Of a DNA stretch of 64,000 nucleotides, positions 42,276-51,481 are shown one piece after another. The notes beneath the pieces are model-generated. The model ran no database searches. It had not been told where the DNA came from and saw nothing but the letters and a program-made list of their open reading frames with translations. Source of the stretch: Actinomycetales bacterium (GTDB lineage: Bacteria > Actinomycetota > Actinomycetes > Actinomycetales > Cellulomonadaceae); NCBI GenBank assembly GCA_020444245.1, contig JAHLLI010000017.1:1-64000 (forward strand). The letters are read 5' to 3'. The stretch's first letter is position 1, and each line of letters starts with the position of its first letter. The position numbers were made by a program, and so were the translations under genes.

Positions 42276-43469
42276 TCAGACCAGCACGTACCCTCGCTCG
42301 ACCAGCTGGGCCCGCAGCTGGTCGGCGTGGTCGGGGCCGCGGGTCTCCAGCTGCACCGCGATCTCCACGTCGTCCACCGCGAGGTCCGGCGCGGTGCGGT
42401 CGTGCTCGACGTGCACCACGTTGCCGCCGGCCGCGGCGATCTCGGTGAGCAGCGCCGCGAGGTGCCCGGGGGTGTCGTCGACCCGCACGCGCAGCAGCAG
42501 GTAGCGCCCGGCCGCCGCGAGGCCGTGCCGCACCACGCGCAGCAGCAGCAGCGGGTCGATGTTGCCGCCGGAGAGCACCACCGTCGTGGGCCCGGAGACC
42601 TCGAGCCCCGCCATCAGGGCCGCGACGCCCGCGGCGCCGGACGGCTCGACCAGCAGCTTCGCTCGCTCGGCGACCAGCAGCAGGGCCTTGGACAGGTCCT
42701 CCTCGCCCACCGTGACGACCTCGACGCCGGCCTCGGTGAGCAGCGAGAACGGCACGTCACCGGGCCGCGCGATCGCGATGCCGTCGGCCATCGTGCGCAT
42801 CTTCTCCGCCGGGATCGGGTGGCCTGCGGCCATCGACGGGGGGTAGGCGGCGGCACCGGCGGCCTGCACGCCGATCACCCGGACCCCCTGGTCGGCGAGC
42901 GCGACCGCGATGCCCGCCGCCAGCCCGCCCCCGCCGATCGGCACGACGACGGTGCGCACGCCCGGCACCTGCTCGCCGATCTCCAGGCCCACGGTCCCCT
43001 GGCCCCGGACGATGTCCACGTGGTCGAACGGGTGGATGAGCACGGCACCGGTGCGCTCGGAGAACTCGCGGGCCACGACCAGCGCCTCGTCCACCGTGGT
43101 GCCGGCGTGGTGGACCTGGGCGCCGTACTGCTTGGTCGCCGCGATCTTGGGCAACGCGGCGCCCTCCGGCATGAACACCGTGGACCGCAGCCCGAGGATC
43201 TGGGCCGCGAGCGCGACGCCCTGCGCGTGGTTACCGGCGCTCGCGGCGACGACGCCGCGCTCCTTCTCCTGCGGGCTGAGCCGCGAGATGCGGGTGTAGG
43301 CGCCGCGGATCTTGAACGACCCGGCGCGCTGCAGGTTCTCGCACTTGAGCACCACGCGGCTGCCGACGATCGCCGACAGCGCCCGGCTCTCCTCGACGGG
43401 CGTGCGCAGGCTCACCCCGTCCAGCAGGCGCTGCGCCTCGACGATCTCCTCGCGCGTGACGGCGCTCAC
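42276..43469 (-). CDS. ilvA: Threonine ammonia-lyase with ACT domain
   Basis: This PLP enzyme deaminates threonine to 2-oxobutanoate. It is 397 residues. K53 in AGSFKIRGAY forms the Schiff base, SAGNHAQGVA and the Gly loop PIGGGGLAAGIAVAL bind PLP, and a C-terminal ACT-type domain (about 325-397) makes it the single-ACT form, as in catabolic TdcB-like or actinobacterial IlvA enzymes. Whether it feeds isoleucine synthesis or degradation cannot be decided here. The GTG at 43469 overlaps the AI-2E gene stop (GTGA). Confidence 0.92.
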   Translation of the reverse strand: MSAVTREEIVEAQRLLDGVSLRTPVEESRALSAIVGSRVVLKCENLQRAGSFKIRGAYTRISRLSPQEKERGVVAASAGNHAQGVALAAQILGLRSTVFMPEGAALPKIAATKQYGAQVHHAGTTVDEALVVAREFSERTGAVLIHPFDHVDIVRGQGTVGLEIGEQVPGVRTVVVPIGGGGLAAGIAVALADQGVRVIGVQAAGAAAYPPSMAAGHPIPAEKMRTMADGIAIARPGDVPFSLLTEAGVEVVTVGEEDLSKALLLVAERAKLLVEPSGAAGVAALMAGLEVSGPTTVVLSGGNIDPLLLLRVVRHGLAAAGRYLLLRVRVDDTPGHLAALLTEIAAAGGNVVHVEHDRTAPDLAVDDVEIAVQLETRGPDHADQLRAQLVERGYVLV

Positions 43470-44656
43470 CGGGCCGCCTCCGGCTCGTCGGTCCCGCCGG
43501 TGTCCGACGCGGGTTCGTCCAGGCTGCCGTGCGCGTTGAGCGCCGCGAGCCTGCGTTCGAGCCCGTCGGCGTCGCTGCCCAGGTCCGGGAACTTGTCATG
43601 GCCGTGCAGGTAGAGCACGACGGTGTTCAAGGTCGCCACGAACGGTACGGCGAGCAGGGCCCCGACCACGCCGGCCGCGAGCGACCCGGCCGCCACCGCG
43701 AGCAGCACCGCGACCGGGTGCACCGCCACCGCGTGGCCCAGGAGGAGCGGCTGGAGCACGTGCCCCTCGATCTGCTGGACCGCGAGCACCACCCCCAGCA
43801 TGATCAGCGCGCTGGCCGGGCCCTGGTCCACCAGGGCCACGAGCACGGCGATCGCTCCGGTGGCGATCGCACCGACGAACGGCACGAAGCTCGCCAGGAA
43901 CACCAGTACGCCCAGCGGCACCACCAGCGGCAGGCCGAGGAACAGCGCCCCGAGGCTGATGCCGATCGCGTCGATCGCCGCGACCAGGATCTGCGTGCGG
44001 GTGAACGCTGAGAGCGTGATGAGCCCACGCCGGCCGGCCTCGTGCACCCGCTCGCGCGACGGCGCGGGCAGCAGGCGCACCAACCAGGTCCAGATCAGCG
44101 GACCGTCCTTGAGGAAGAACAGCAGGCAGAACAACGTGATGAGGCCGCCGGCCAGCACGTGGCCCACGGTCGTGGTGAACGACAGCGCGCCGGACACCAG
44201 CGTGCCGGAGTTGGCCTGGAGCTGGTCGGTGATCTGCGACAGGTAGTTCTGGATCTGGGTCGCGTCCAGGCCGAGCGGCCCCTCGGACAGGTACGTGACC
44301 AGCTCGTCCAACCCCGCGGCGGCCTGGTTCCACAGGTCGGTGAAGCCGCTCGCGATCTGCTGCCCGGCCAGCGCGAGGAGCCCGCCGACCACCCCGACCA
44401 GCGCCAGCACGGCCACGACTGCGGCGGCACCGCGCCACATCCTGGCCCGGGAGACCAGTAGGTCCACGAGCGGCTGGAGCAGCACGGTGAGCAGCAGCGC
44501 GAGCACCACCGGCACCCAGATCACCTTGCCGACGCCCATCAGGGCCACCAGGCCCCCGATCGCCAGCCCGATGACGAGGACCCGCCATGACCAGGAGGCG
44601 GCGGCGCGCACGCTGGGCGGGACGGAGTGGTCGGAGGTGTCGGCGCTCTGGCTCAC
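43466..44656 (-). CDS. AI-2E family transporter (YhhQ/TqsA-like permease)
   Basis: This 396-residue membrane protein has about eight helices and the family pattern, including VPLGVLVFLASFVPFVGAIATGAIAVLVALVDQG and LQPLLLGHAVAVHPV. Members move varied substrates; some are Na+ or H+ antiporters and only a few have been tied to AI-2. The start is GTG 44656, 7 nt after TAGCCT. The polar N-terminal ~25 residues and the C-terminal acidic tail are cytosolic. It is coupled to ilvA downstream. Confidence 0.85.
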   Translation of the reverse strand: MSQSADTSDHSVPPSVRAAASWSWRVLVIGLAIGGLVALMGVGKVIWVPVVLALLLTVLLQPLVDLLVSRARMWRGAAAVVAVLALVGVVGGLLALAGQQIASGFTDLWNQAAAGLDELVTYLSEGPLGLDATQIQNYLSQITDQLQANSGTLVSGALSFTTTVGHVLAGGLITLFCLLFFLKDGPLIWTWLVRLLPAPSRERVHEAGRRGLITLSAFTRTQILVAAIDAIGISLGALFLGLPLVVPLGVLVFLASFVPFVGAIATGAIAVLVALVDQGPASALIMLGVVLAVQQIEGHVLQPLLLGHAVAVHPVAVLLAVAAGSLAAGVVGALLAVPFVATLNTVVLYLHGHDKFPDLGSDADGLERRLAALNAHGSLDEPASDTGGTDEPEAAR

Positions 44657-44663
44657 GGTGCCC

Positions 44664-44669
44664 AGGCTA
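44664..44669 (-). promoter_or_regulatory. -10 box, leaderless-type, for AI-2E gene
   Basis: TAGCCT, 7 nt before GTG 44656 on the minus strand. Confidence 0.5.
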
Positions 44670-44744
44670 GGGGACGGAACACCCGACCCATCCACGACGT
44701 TGACCGCGACGAACGTGACCGCAGACCCAGCACGGAGGTGAGGC

Positions 44745-45413
44745 ATGTTCAGCCGGACCAGCCCGACGATGGTGACGCCCCAGGCGGCGCTGCGCGGACG
44801 CGACTTCTACGACTTCCCGATCCCCGAGAAGCACGCGGTGCTCGGCACCCCGTTGCAGGGGCCCTGGCCCGAGGGCACCGCGGTGATCTACCTGGCCCTC
44901 GGCTGCTTCTGGGGCGCGGAGAAGGCCATGTGGGAGCTGCCCGGCGTGGTGACCACGGCCGCCGGCTACATGGGCGGGTACACGTCGCACCCGACCTACG
45001 AGGAGACCTGCACCGGCTACACCGGCCACACCGAGACGGTGCTGGTCGCCTACGACCCGACGGTGCTGCCCACCGCGGAGCTGCTGCGCACCTTCTGGCA
45101 GCTGCACGACCCGACCCAGGGCTTCCGCCAGGGCAACGACCGCGGCACCCAGTACCGCTCGGCGATCTTCACCACCACCGACGAGCAGTACGAGGCGGCG
45201 ATCACGACCCGCGACGCCTACGCGCCGGAGCTGCGCGCGCACGGCTACGGCGACATCACCACGGAGATCCGCTCGGTGGCCGACCGCGACGGCGTGCCGG
45301 GCGCGGGTGAGTTCTACTACGCCGAGGACTACCACCAGCAGTACCTGCACAAGGTCCCGCACGGCTACTGCCCGGTCCACTCGACCGGCGTGGCCTGCCC
45401 GATCCCGAGCTGA
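44745..45413 (+). CDS. msrA: Peptide-methionine (S)-S-oxide reductase MsrA
   Basis: MsrA reduces methionine-S-sulfoxide in proteins. It is 222 residues. The catalytic Cys54 is in LALGCFWGAEK, followed by TAAGYMGGY and TGHTETVLV. The resolving cysteines are near the C-terminus (HGYCPVHSTGVACPIP). The N-terminal ~40 residues before the core (RGRDFYDFPIPEKHAVL) are typical of the long MsrA class. GGAGG stands 5 nt before the ATG. It is followed by a 19-bp inverted repeat. Confidence 0.95.
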   Translation: MFSRTSPTMVTPQAALRGRDFYDFPIPEKHAVLGTPLQGPWPEGTAVIYLALGCFWGAEKAMWELPGVVTTAAGYMGGYTSHPTYEETCTGYTGHTETVLVAYDPTVLPTAELLRTFWQLHDPTQGFRQGNDRGTQYRSAIFTTTDEQYEAAITTRDAYAPELRAHGYGDITTEIRSVADRDGVPGAGEFYYAEDYHQQYLHKVPHGYCPVHSTGVACPIPS

Positions 45414-45419
45414 GCACGG

Positions 45420-45464
45420 TTCTGGAAGCGGATCGGTCGATGTCTGACCGATCCGCTTCCAGAA
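45420..45464. repeat. 45-bp intergenic hairpin element, copy 1
   Basis: Perfect 19-bp inverted repeat beginning TTCTGGAAGCGGATCGG, with a 7-nt loop, just after the msrA stop. A second 45-bp element with the same ends and layout lies at 59297-59341. It may act as a terminator or be a REP-like repeat. No T-tract. Confidence 0.7.
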
Positions 45465-45612
45465 GCTGGCCGGGGTCGAACCCCTACCCGGGGTCGGGGT
45501 TCGTCATCCGAAAGTCGTACCCGGCGCGGCACCCAAGATCGGCCTCACGGTGGTGCCGCGGCCCCGTGCCCGGTTCCTAGGTTCGTACTCGTCACACCGA
45601 CGAGGAGGAACC

Positions 45613-46572
45613 ATGATCGAGGCACAGGGCCTGACCAAGCGGTACGGCCCCACGACGGCGGTCGACCACATGTCGTTCACCGTCCAGCCCGGCCGGGTCA
45701 CCGGCTTCCTGGGCCCGAACGGCGCAGGCAAGTCGACGACGATGCGCATGATCGTCGGGCTGGACCGCCCGACGCACGGCACCGTGACCGTCAACGGACG
45801 TCACTACGCCGAGCACCACGCCCCGCTGCAGGAGGTCGGGGCCCTGCTGGACGCGAAGGCCGTGCACACCGGCCGCACCGCCCGCAACCACCTGCGCGCC
45901 ATGGCCGCGACCCACGGGATCGCCACCAAGCGCGTCGACGAGGTCATCGAGATGACCGGGCTCGGCTCGGTCGCCGACAAGCGCGTCGGCGGCTTCTCGC
46001 TGGGCATGGGCCAGCGGCTGGGCATCGCCTCGGCGCTGCTCGGCGACCCGCAGACGCTCATCCTGGACGAGCCGGTCAACGGCCTGGACCCCGAGGGCGT
46101 GCTGTGGGTGCGCAACCTGACCAAGTACCTCGCGAGCCAGGGCCGCACGATCTTCCTGTCCTCGCACCTGATGAGCGAGATGGCCCTGACCGCCGACCAC
46201 ATCATCGTGGTGGGCCGCGGGCGCGTGCTCGCCGACGCCCCGGTGGCCGACGTGGTCGCCGGCGCCCAGGGCTCGATGGTGCGCGTGCGCAGCCCGCGAG
46301 CCGACCACCTGGAGGATCTGCTGCGCCGGGCCGGCGCAGCGGTCACCGCCACCGAGCCCGGGCTGCTCGAGGTCAGCGGCAGCACGGCCGAGCAGATCGG
46401 CGACACCGCCGCCGCGGCAGGCCTGCCGCTGCACGAGCTCACCCCGGTGGGCAGCTCCCTCGAGGACGCCTACCTCCAGCTGACCGCCGACGAGGTCGAG
46501 TACCACTCCACCCCGGTCGGCACCTCACCCGTGAGCGGCCACGAGCCGCAGACCCTTGGAGCAGCCCGATGA
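45613..46572 (+). CDS. ABC exporter ATP-binding protein (drug/bacteriocin-type)
   Basis: This 319-residue ATPase has Walker A GPNGAGKST at about 36-44, signature FSLGMGQRL, Walker B LILDEPVNGLDPEG and H-loop SSHLM. It belongs to the ABC-2 drug-export group (DrrA/CcmA-like). A C-terminal ~90-residue region follows the ATPase domain. GAGGAGG precedes the ATG at 45613. It heads a four-gene set: ATPase, permease (ATGA overlap), histidine kinase, response regulator. Confidence 0.9.
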   Translation: MIEAQGLTKRYGPTTAVDHMSFTVQPGRVTGFLGPNGAGKSTTMRMIVGLDRPTHGTVTVNGRHYAEHHAPLQEVGALLDAKAVHTGRTARNHLRAMAATHGIATKRVDEVIEMTGLGSVADKRVGGFSLGMGQRLGIASALLGDPQTLILDEPVNGLDPEGVLWVRNLTKYLASQGRTIFLSSHLMSEMALTADHIIVVGRGRVLADAPVADVVAGAQGSMVRVRSPRADHLEDLLRRAGAAVTATEPGLLEVSGSTAEQIGDTAAAAGLPLHELTPVGSSLEDAYLQLTADEVEYHSTPVGTSPVSGHEPQTLGAAR

Positions 46573-47423
46573 GCGCCGCGACCGCAACCCTCACCCCAAC
46601 CCCGACCGCCCCGGCGGTCACCGTCCGGCCGGTTTCGTTCGCCCGGACCGTGCACGCGGAGTGGATCAAGTTCTGGACCGTCCGCTCGACGTGGTGGACG
46701 CTCGCCGCGACCGTCGTGGTGATGGCCGGCATCGCCGCCCTCGCCGCCTGGGGCACCGCCTCCGGGATCGACGGCGAACCGCTCCAGCCGATGAGCCTGG
46801 TCGCGCTGATGACCAGCGGCAAGTCGCTCGCCGAGCTGACCGTGGCCGTCCTCGGCGTCCTGGCGATCACCGGCGAGTACTCGACCGGCATGATCCGCTC
46901 GACGTTCGCCGCCGGTCCCCGCCGCACGCCGGTCCTGGCGGCCAAGGCCGTCGTGCTCAGCGTGGCCGTGGTCGCGACGACCGCGATCGGCATGGCCCTG
47001 TCGACAGTGACGACCCTGCCGTGGAAGGACACGCTCGGCGCGGGCCTGGACCTGGGTGACAGCGAGCAGCTGCGCATCCTGGTCGGGTTCCCGCTGTACC
47101 TGATGGCCGTGGGCCTGCTGAGCCTGGCGATCGGCGCCCTGCTGCGCCGCACCGCCGGTGCGGTGGCCAGCGTCCTCGGCCTGCTGCTGGTGATCGAGAC
47201 GGTGTTCATGATGGTCCCGCTGCGGTTCTTCGAGCTGGTCAGCCCGTTCCTGCCCGCCACGGCCGGCAGCCGGCTGCTCATGGACGCGGACACCATCGCG
47301 GCGATGGACGCGGCGAAGGACGCAGCGCACCTGACCCCGTGGCAGGGCTACGGCGTGCTGGTGGCCTGGGTGGTCGTGCTCGGCACGCTCGCCGCCGTGC
47401 TGCTGCGTCGCCGGGACGCCTGA
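46569..47423 (+). CDS. ABC exporter permease (ABC-2 type)
   Basis: This 284-residue protein has six helices. The N-terminal ~25 residues are Thr/Pro/Ala-rich and cytosolic, and VHAEWIKFWTVRSTWWTL leads into the first helix, a typical ABC-2 exporter start. The ATG overlaps the ATPase stop (ATGA). It pairs with the upstream ATPase. The two-component system that follows probably senses the exported or related compound. The substrate is unknown. Confidence 0.88.
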   Translation: MSAATATLTPTPTAPAVTVRPVSFARTVHAEWIKFWTVRSTWWTLAATVVVMAGIAALAAWGTASGIDGEPLQPMSLVALMTSGKSLAELTVAVLGVLAITGEYSTGMIRSTFAAGPRRTPVLAAKAVVLSVAVVATTAIGMALSTVTTLPWKDTLGAGLDLGDSEQLRILVGFPLYLMAVGLLSLAIGALLRRTAGAVASVLGLLLVIETVFMMVPLRFFELVSPFLPATAGSRLLMDADTIAAMDAAKDAAHLTPWQGYGVLVAWVVVLGTLAAVLLRRRDA

Positions 47424-47458
47424 CCCACCCGCGCCGCACGGGATGGGAGAGTGAGAAC

Positions 47459-48703
47459 GTGACCGAGACCGGGCCCTTCACGGAGCTGAACTCGCGCCGG
47501 TTGGGCCCGGTCCGTCGCTTCTTCGTGCGGCACCCACGGGCTATGGACGCCCTGGTGGTGGCGCTGACGGCGATCACCGCCGGCTCGTCCGGCCTCGGGG
47601 CCGACCCGCAGCGCTCGGTGGCGGCCGGTCTCGGCTTCGCGGCGGCCGCCGCCCTCGCCCTCGTCTGGCGCCGGTCACGACCTCTCGTCGTGACCGGCGC
47701 CATCGTCGCGCTCGGGGTCCTGTCCTTGGCCACGACGGGATCGTTCGGCGGGTTGGAGCTCGCCCTGGCGTTCGCGCTCTACGCGGTCGCCGCCTCCCGT
47801 CCCGCGAGGACCGCCTGGCTCACCGCGTCGGTGGCGTTCGCGGCGTCCGCCGGCGCGGTGTGGCTCTGGGAGCAGCCGAGCGCCGACCCGATCCAGCGCG
47901 ACGCCGAGGGCAACTACGTGCTCACCGACGACCGGCTGGGCAACACGACGGTGCTCGTCATCCTCGTGCTCGCCGCGATGGCGATCGGGATCAGCGTCCG
48001 CAACCGGCGCGAGCACCTGGCCGACCTCATGGAACGGGCTAACGCCCTGTCGCGCGACCGGGACCGGCAGGCGCAGCTCGCCCGCGCCGCCGAGCGCAGC
48101 CGGATCGCCCGCGAGATGCACGACGTCGTCGCGCACAGCCTGTCGGTGATGATCACCCTCGCGGACGGCGCCTCGGCGGCCCTGGACCGCGCACCCGACC
48201 GGTCGCGGGCGGCACTGGCCGAGCTGTCCTCGACCGGCCGGACGGCGCTGGGCGACATGCGGCGCGTCCTGGGAGCCCTCGCCGACGACGGCGCCCCGCT
48301 CGAGCCGGTCGGCGAGGGTCAGGACCTGCCAACCCTCGTCGAGCGCTTCCGGACCGCCGGCCTGCCCGTGCACGCCGAGGGGCTGCGCCTGGAGCCGCCC
48401 TCGGACACCGGCCTGCGTCTGGCGCTCTACCGCGTGGTGCAGGAGGCCCTGACCAACGTGCTGCGACACGCACCCGGCACCCCTCAGGTCGACGTGGTGC
48501 TGCGCCACGACCCGGACCGCTGGGAGGTCGAGGTCACCGACCACGGCGGCGTGGTGCCCGCGCCGGACGCCGGCGGGTCCGGCCTTGGCCTGATCGGCAT
48601 GCGGGAGCGGGCCGAGGTGCTGGGCGGCACCGTCGAGGCCGGGCCGTGGGAGCACGGCTGGCGGGTGCACGTGACCATCCCCACCTCGGAGGCGCACCGA
48701 TGA
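47459..48703 (+). CDS. Sensor histidine kinase (NarL/LiaS-type)
   Basis: This 414-residue kinase has an N-terminal membrane region of about four or five hydrophobic helices (40-175), then a short coiled linker, the dimerisation/phosphoacceptor His in [12 protein letters not shown], and a GHKL ATPase with N-box [11 protein letters not shown] and [13 protein letters not shown]. Kinases of the HisKA_3 family pair with LuxR-type regulators. The start is GTG 47459, with GGGAGAG upstream. The stop overlaps the response regulator ATG. Confidence 0.92.
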   Translation: MTETGPFTELNSRRLGPVRRFFVRHPRAMDALVVALTAITAGSSGLGADPQRSVAAGLGFAAAAALALVWRRSRPLVVTGAIVALGVLSLATTGSFGGLELALAFALYAVAASRPARTAWLTASVAFAASAGAVWLWEQPSADPIQRDAEGNYVLTDDRLGNTTVLVILVLAAMAIGISVRNRREHLADLMERANALSRDRDRQAQLARAAERSRIAREMHDVVAHSLSVMITLADGASAALDRAPDRSRAALAELSSTGRTALGDMRRVLGALADDGAPLEPVGEGQDLPTLVERFRTAGLPVHAEGLRLEPPSDTGLRLALYRVVQEALTNVLRHAPGTPQVDVVLRHDPDRWEVEVTDHGGVVPAPDAGGSGLGLIGMRERAEVLGGTVEAGPWEHGWRVHVTIPTSEAHR

Positions 48704-49374
48704 CCGGACCGATCCGCGTGCTGCTCGTGGACGACCAGGCGCTCATGCGGATGGGCTTCGCGATGGTCCTGGACGCCGAGGACGACCTGGAGGTGGTCGG
48801 CGAGGCGGGCGACGGCGCGACCGCGCTGGCCCAGGTGCGCGCGCTGCGGCCCGACGTGGTGCTCATGGACGTGCGGATGCCCGGGATGAACGGGATCGAG
48901 GCCACCGAGCGGCTGACCGCCGAGCACCCCGAGGTGCGCGTGCTCGTGCTGACCACGTTCGACCTGGACGAGTACGCGTTCGCGGCGCTGCGGGCGGGGG
49001 CCAGCGGGTTCCTGCTCAAGGACGCCGAGCCGGCTGCGCTGGTCACGGCGATCCGCACGGTGGCGTCCGGCGAGGCGGTGGTCGCGCCTCGGGTGACCCG
49101 CCGGATGCTCGAGCTGTTCGCACCGCACCTGCCGGTGCACGCGGAGGCCCCGACGGGTGGGACCGACCCCCGCCTGGCCGAGCTGACCCCGCGCGAGGTC
49201 GAGGTGCTGCGCGCCGTCGCACGCGGCCTGTCCAACGCGGAGATCGCCGCCGAGCTCGTGCTGTCCGAGGCGACGGTCAAGACGCACGTCGGCCGGATCC
49301 TGGCCAAGCTCGAGGTGCGCGACCGCGTGCAGGCCGTGATCGTCGCCTACGAGACGGGCCTGGTCGAACGTTGA
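48700..49374 (+). CDS. LuxR/NarL-family response regulator
   Basis: This 224-residue regulator has a receiver domain with D11/D12, the phosphoacceptor D57 (VLMDVRMPG) and the Lys in FLLKDAEP, and a C-terminal LuxR HTH ([25 protein letters not shown]). It partners the histidine kinase (ATGA overlap) and probably controls the ABC exporter genes at the head of this set. Its stop lies in the left arm of a strong terminator hairpin. Confidence 0.93.
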   Translation: MTGPIRVLLVDDQALMRMGFAMVLDAEDDLEVVGEAGDGATALAQVRALRPDVVLMDVRMPGMNGIEATERLTAEHPEVRVLVLTTFDLDEYAFAALRAGASGFLLKDAEPAALVTAIRTVASGEAVVAPRVTRRMLELFAPHLPVHAEAPTGGTDPRLAELTPREVEVLRAVARGLSNAEIAAELVLSEATVKTHVGRILAKLEVRDRVQAVIVAYETGLVER

Positions 49375-49416
49375 CGGGCCCCGTGCCGCGCGAGGTGGCG
49401 CGGCACGGGGCCCGTC
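49373..49416. terminator. Strong bidirectional terminator hairpin
   Basis: Perfect 18-bp arms beginning GACGGGCCCCGTGCCGCG with an 8-nt loop, overlapping the response-regulator stop. Placed between convergent genes (FKBP stop at 49424). No T-tract is visible, as is usual for GC-rich actinobacteria. Confidence 0.8.
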
Positions 49417-49423
49417 GAGCGGC

Positions 49424-49828
49424 TCAGCGCCGCCGGGTGTCGAGGATGTCGACGACGAACACCAGGGTGTCCCCACCGCGGATGCCCGCCTGGGGCATGC
49501 CGCCGGGGCCGTACCCCAGGTGCGGCGGGATGGACAGCAGCACGCGCGAGCCGACGAGCTTGCCGACCAGGCCGTCGTCCCAGCCGCCGATCACGGCGCC
49601 GACGCCGATCGGGAAGGAGATCGACGAGCCGCGGTCGTAGCTGTTGTCGAACATCCGGCCCGACCAGACCTGGCCGTAGTAGTGGACCTCGATGTCGTCG
49701 CCGGCCTGCACGGCCTCGCCGTCGCCCTGGACCAGGACCTCCACGCCGAGGTCTTCGGGAGCGGGGGTCTCGGGGAACGAGAGCACGGGCTTGTCGCCGA
49801 AGCCGCCGGTCGCAGTGGGCAGAGTCAT
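49424..49828 (-). CDS. FKBP-type peptidyl-prolyl cis-trans isomerase
   Basis: This 134-residue single-domain FKBP has VHYYGQVWSGRMFDNSY and LSIPPHLGYG (FKBP signature region, with the substrate-pocket residues), and ends in DILDTRRR. It is cytosolic and accelerates proline isomerisation in folding proteins. GGAAGG precedes the ATG at 49828. It is convergent with the two-component operon and divergent from the alpha/beta-hydrolase unit. Confidence 0.93.
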   Translation of the reverse strand: MTLPTATGGFGDKPVLSFPETPAPEDLGVEVLVQGDGEAVQAGDDIEVHYYGQVWSGRMFDNSYDRGSSISFPIGVGAVIGGWDDGLVGKLVGSRVLLSIPPHLGYGPGGMPQAGIRGGDTLVFVVDILDTRRR

Positions 49829-49914
49829 GACCAACCTTCCTGTCGGAGGCCCCCATCCTCCCCCACCCCGCCACGATCGCGACGACTGCCGGCGTGGCGG
49901 GCCGAGCTCTCCTC

Positions 49915-49943
49915 TTGACGTCCGTGGCTAATGGTCTTAGCTT
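49915..49943 (+). promoter_or_regulatory. Promoter with internal operator for hydrolase-tetR operon
   Basis: TTGACG and TAGCTT separated by exactly 17 bp form a good housekeeping-type promoter. Between and overlapping the -10 is GCTAATGGTCTTAGC (49927-49941, 5-bp arms, 5-bp spacer), a likely operator. The operon's second gene is a TetR regulator, so autorepression is likely. Confidence 0.6.
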
Positions 49944-49968
49944 TGTGGCAGCGAGAGAGGAGAACGAC

Positions 49969-50838
49969 ATGACCACCACTCAGGAGACCACCATGCAGAT
50001 GCTCGAACGGCCGCAGGGCCGGATCGCGTTCACCGACGCCGGCAGCGGGCCGCTGGTCGTCCTCGTGCCGGGCATGGGCGACACCGCCGACACCTGGCGC
50101 GACGTCGTCGGCCCGCTGGTCGATGCCGGGCACCGGGTCGTGACCTGTGACCTGCGCGGCCACGGCGCCTCGGACGTCGGCTTCACCGACCACGGCGACG
50201 ACGCGACCGGCGCCGACGTGCTCGCGCTCGTCGAGCACCTGGACGCCGGGCCCGCGGTGCTGGTGGGCAACTCGATGGGGGGCTCTGCGGCGGTCTGGGC
50301 GGCCGCACAGCGCCCCGAGCTGGTCGCCGGACTGGTGCTGGTCTCGCCGTTCCTCGACGAGCCGCCCGCCTCGGGACTCGCCAAGGCCGCCCTCCGGGCC
50401 GCGTACCGGGTGCTCTTCGCCGGACCGTGGGGTCCGTGGGCGTGGGCGACCTACTACGCCGGGCCGCTCAACAAGGGCCGCAAGGCGTCCTGGTTGGCCG
50501 AGCACGTCGCCGCCCTCAAGGCCGGTCTCAAGCAGCCCGGGCGGCTGCGCGAGTTCCGGACACTGGTGACCCAGCTCGACCACTCCGTCGTCGGTGCCGT
50601 GGCGGACCGCGTCAGCACACCGGCGGTCATCCTGGTCGGCGACCAGGACCCGGACTACAAGGACCCCGCCGCCGAGCTCGCCGCGATGGGCGAACGCCTC
50701 GGCGCCAGGACCGTCCTGGTCAAGGACGCGGCGCACTACACCCAGCACCAGGCGCCGGAGGAGTTCCTGGCGGCGGCCACCGCGCTGCTGACCGAACTGC
50801 CCCGAAGCGGCGCCCGCTGGGCGGTCACCGGTGCCTAG
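49969..50838 (+). CDS. Alpha/beta-hydrolase (lipase/peroxidase-like)
   Basis: This 289-residue enzyme has the nucleophile elbow GNSMGG, an Asp candidate in LVGDQDPDYK, and a His in DAAHYTQHQAPE. The oxyanion region is LVPGMGDTADTWR. It is cytosolic, as there is no signal peptide. GAGAGGAG precedes the ATG. It is followed and overlapped (8 bp) by a TetR gene. The substrate is unknown. Co-induction with the regulator suggests it acts on a foreign ester or acyl compound (inference). Confidence 0.85.
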   Translation: MTTTQETTMQMLERPQGRIAFTDAGSGPLVVLVPGMGDTADTWRDVVGPLVDAGHRVVTCDLRGHGASDVGFTDHGDDATGADVLALVEHLDAGPAVLVGNSMGGSAAVWAAAQRPELVAGLVLVSPFLDEPPASGLAKAALRAAYRVLFAGPWGPWAWATYYAGPLNKGRKASWLAEHVAALKAGLKQPGRLREFRTLVTQLDHSVVGAVADRVSTPAVILVGDQDPDYKDPAAELAAMGERLGARTVLVKDAAHYTQHQAPEEFLAAATALLTELPRSGARWAVTGA

Positions 50839-51415
50839 GGCCGGTCTGAACCCGGATCGGGTCACCGAGCTCGCCCTGGCCGTCCTCGACGAGGACGGCT
50901 GGGACGGGATGACGCTCGCCGCCGTGGCGGCCCGGGCCGGCGTCGCCGTGCCGAGCCTGTACAAGCACGTCAAGGGCCTGCCCGACCTGCGCCGACGGGT
51001 CGCGCTGGTGTGCGTCCGCGAGTTCGACCGAGCCCTGCGGGAGGCATCGGCACAGGTCGCCACCTCCCCGCCCGACCCGGTCGCCCCGGTGCGCGCCGTG
51101 GCCGTCGCGGTCCGCGACTTCGGGCTCCGGCACCCGGGCCGCTACACCGCGGTCCAGGGCGGCGACTGGGCGCGAGGCGCGGAGGCCGTCGACCTGGCCG
51201 CCGCGAGCGACGCCGCCGTCGCGACGATCGCGGAGACCCTGACCGGGCTCGGGCTCCCCGCCGACCGCACGATCGACGCGATCCGCGCGGTGCGCGCCCT
51301 GGTGCACGGGTTCGTCACGCTCCAGGCCGCGGGCGGCTTCGGGCTGCCCGACGACGTGGACGTCAGCTTCGAGCGCGCGGTCGACGCGCTGGTGGGCGGC
51401 CTGGCGAAGGGCTGA
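50831..51415 (+). CDS. TetR-family regulator with WHG-type C-terminal domain
   Basis: This 194-residue repressor has an HTH at about 27-48 (MTLAAVAARAGVAVPSLYKHV), where the spacing fits TetR. The C-terminal region ends in TLQAAGGFGLPDDVDVSF, as in WHG-domain members. The GTG at 50831 overlaps the hydrolase gene. It probably represses its own operon through GCTAA-N5-TTAGC. Confidence 0.88.
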   Translation: MPRAGLNPDRVTELALAVLDEDGWDGMTLAAVAARAGVAVPSLYKHVKGLPDLRRRVALVCVREFDRALREASAQVATSPPDPVAPVRAVAVAVRDFGLRHPGRYTAVQGGDWARGAEAVDLAAASDAAVATIAETLTGLGLPADRTIDAIRAVRALVHGFVTLQAAGGFGLPDDVDVSFERAVDALVGGLAKG

Positions 51416-51442
51416 CGAGCACCGGACCCGCCCGGGCGCGCC

Positions 51443-51474
51443 GAGGGCCGGCCACCCAGCGGTGACCGGCCCTC
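51443..51474. terminator. Bidirectional terminator hairpin
   Basis: GAGGGCCGG / CCGGCCCTC arms with a further CACC/GGTG inner stem and a single mismatch, between the convergent TetR and BI-1 genes. Confidence 0.7.
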
Positions 51475-51481
51475 GCGCGTC

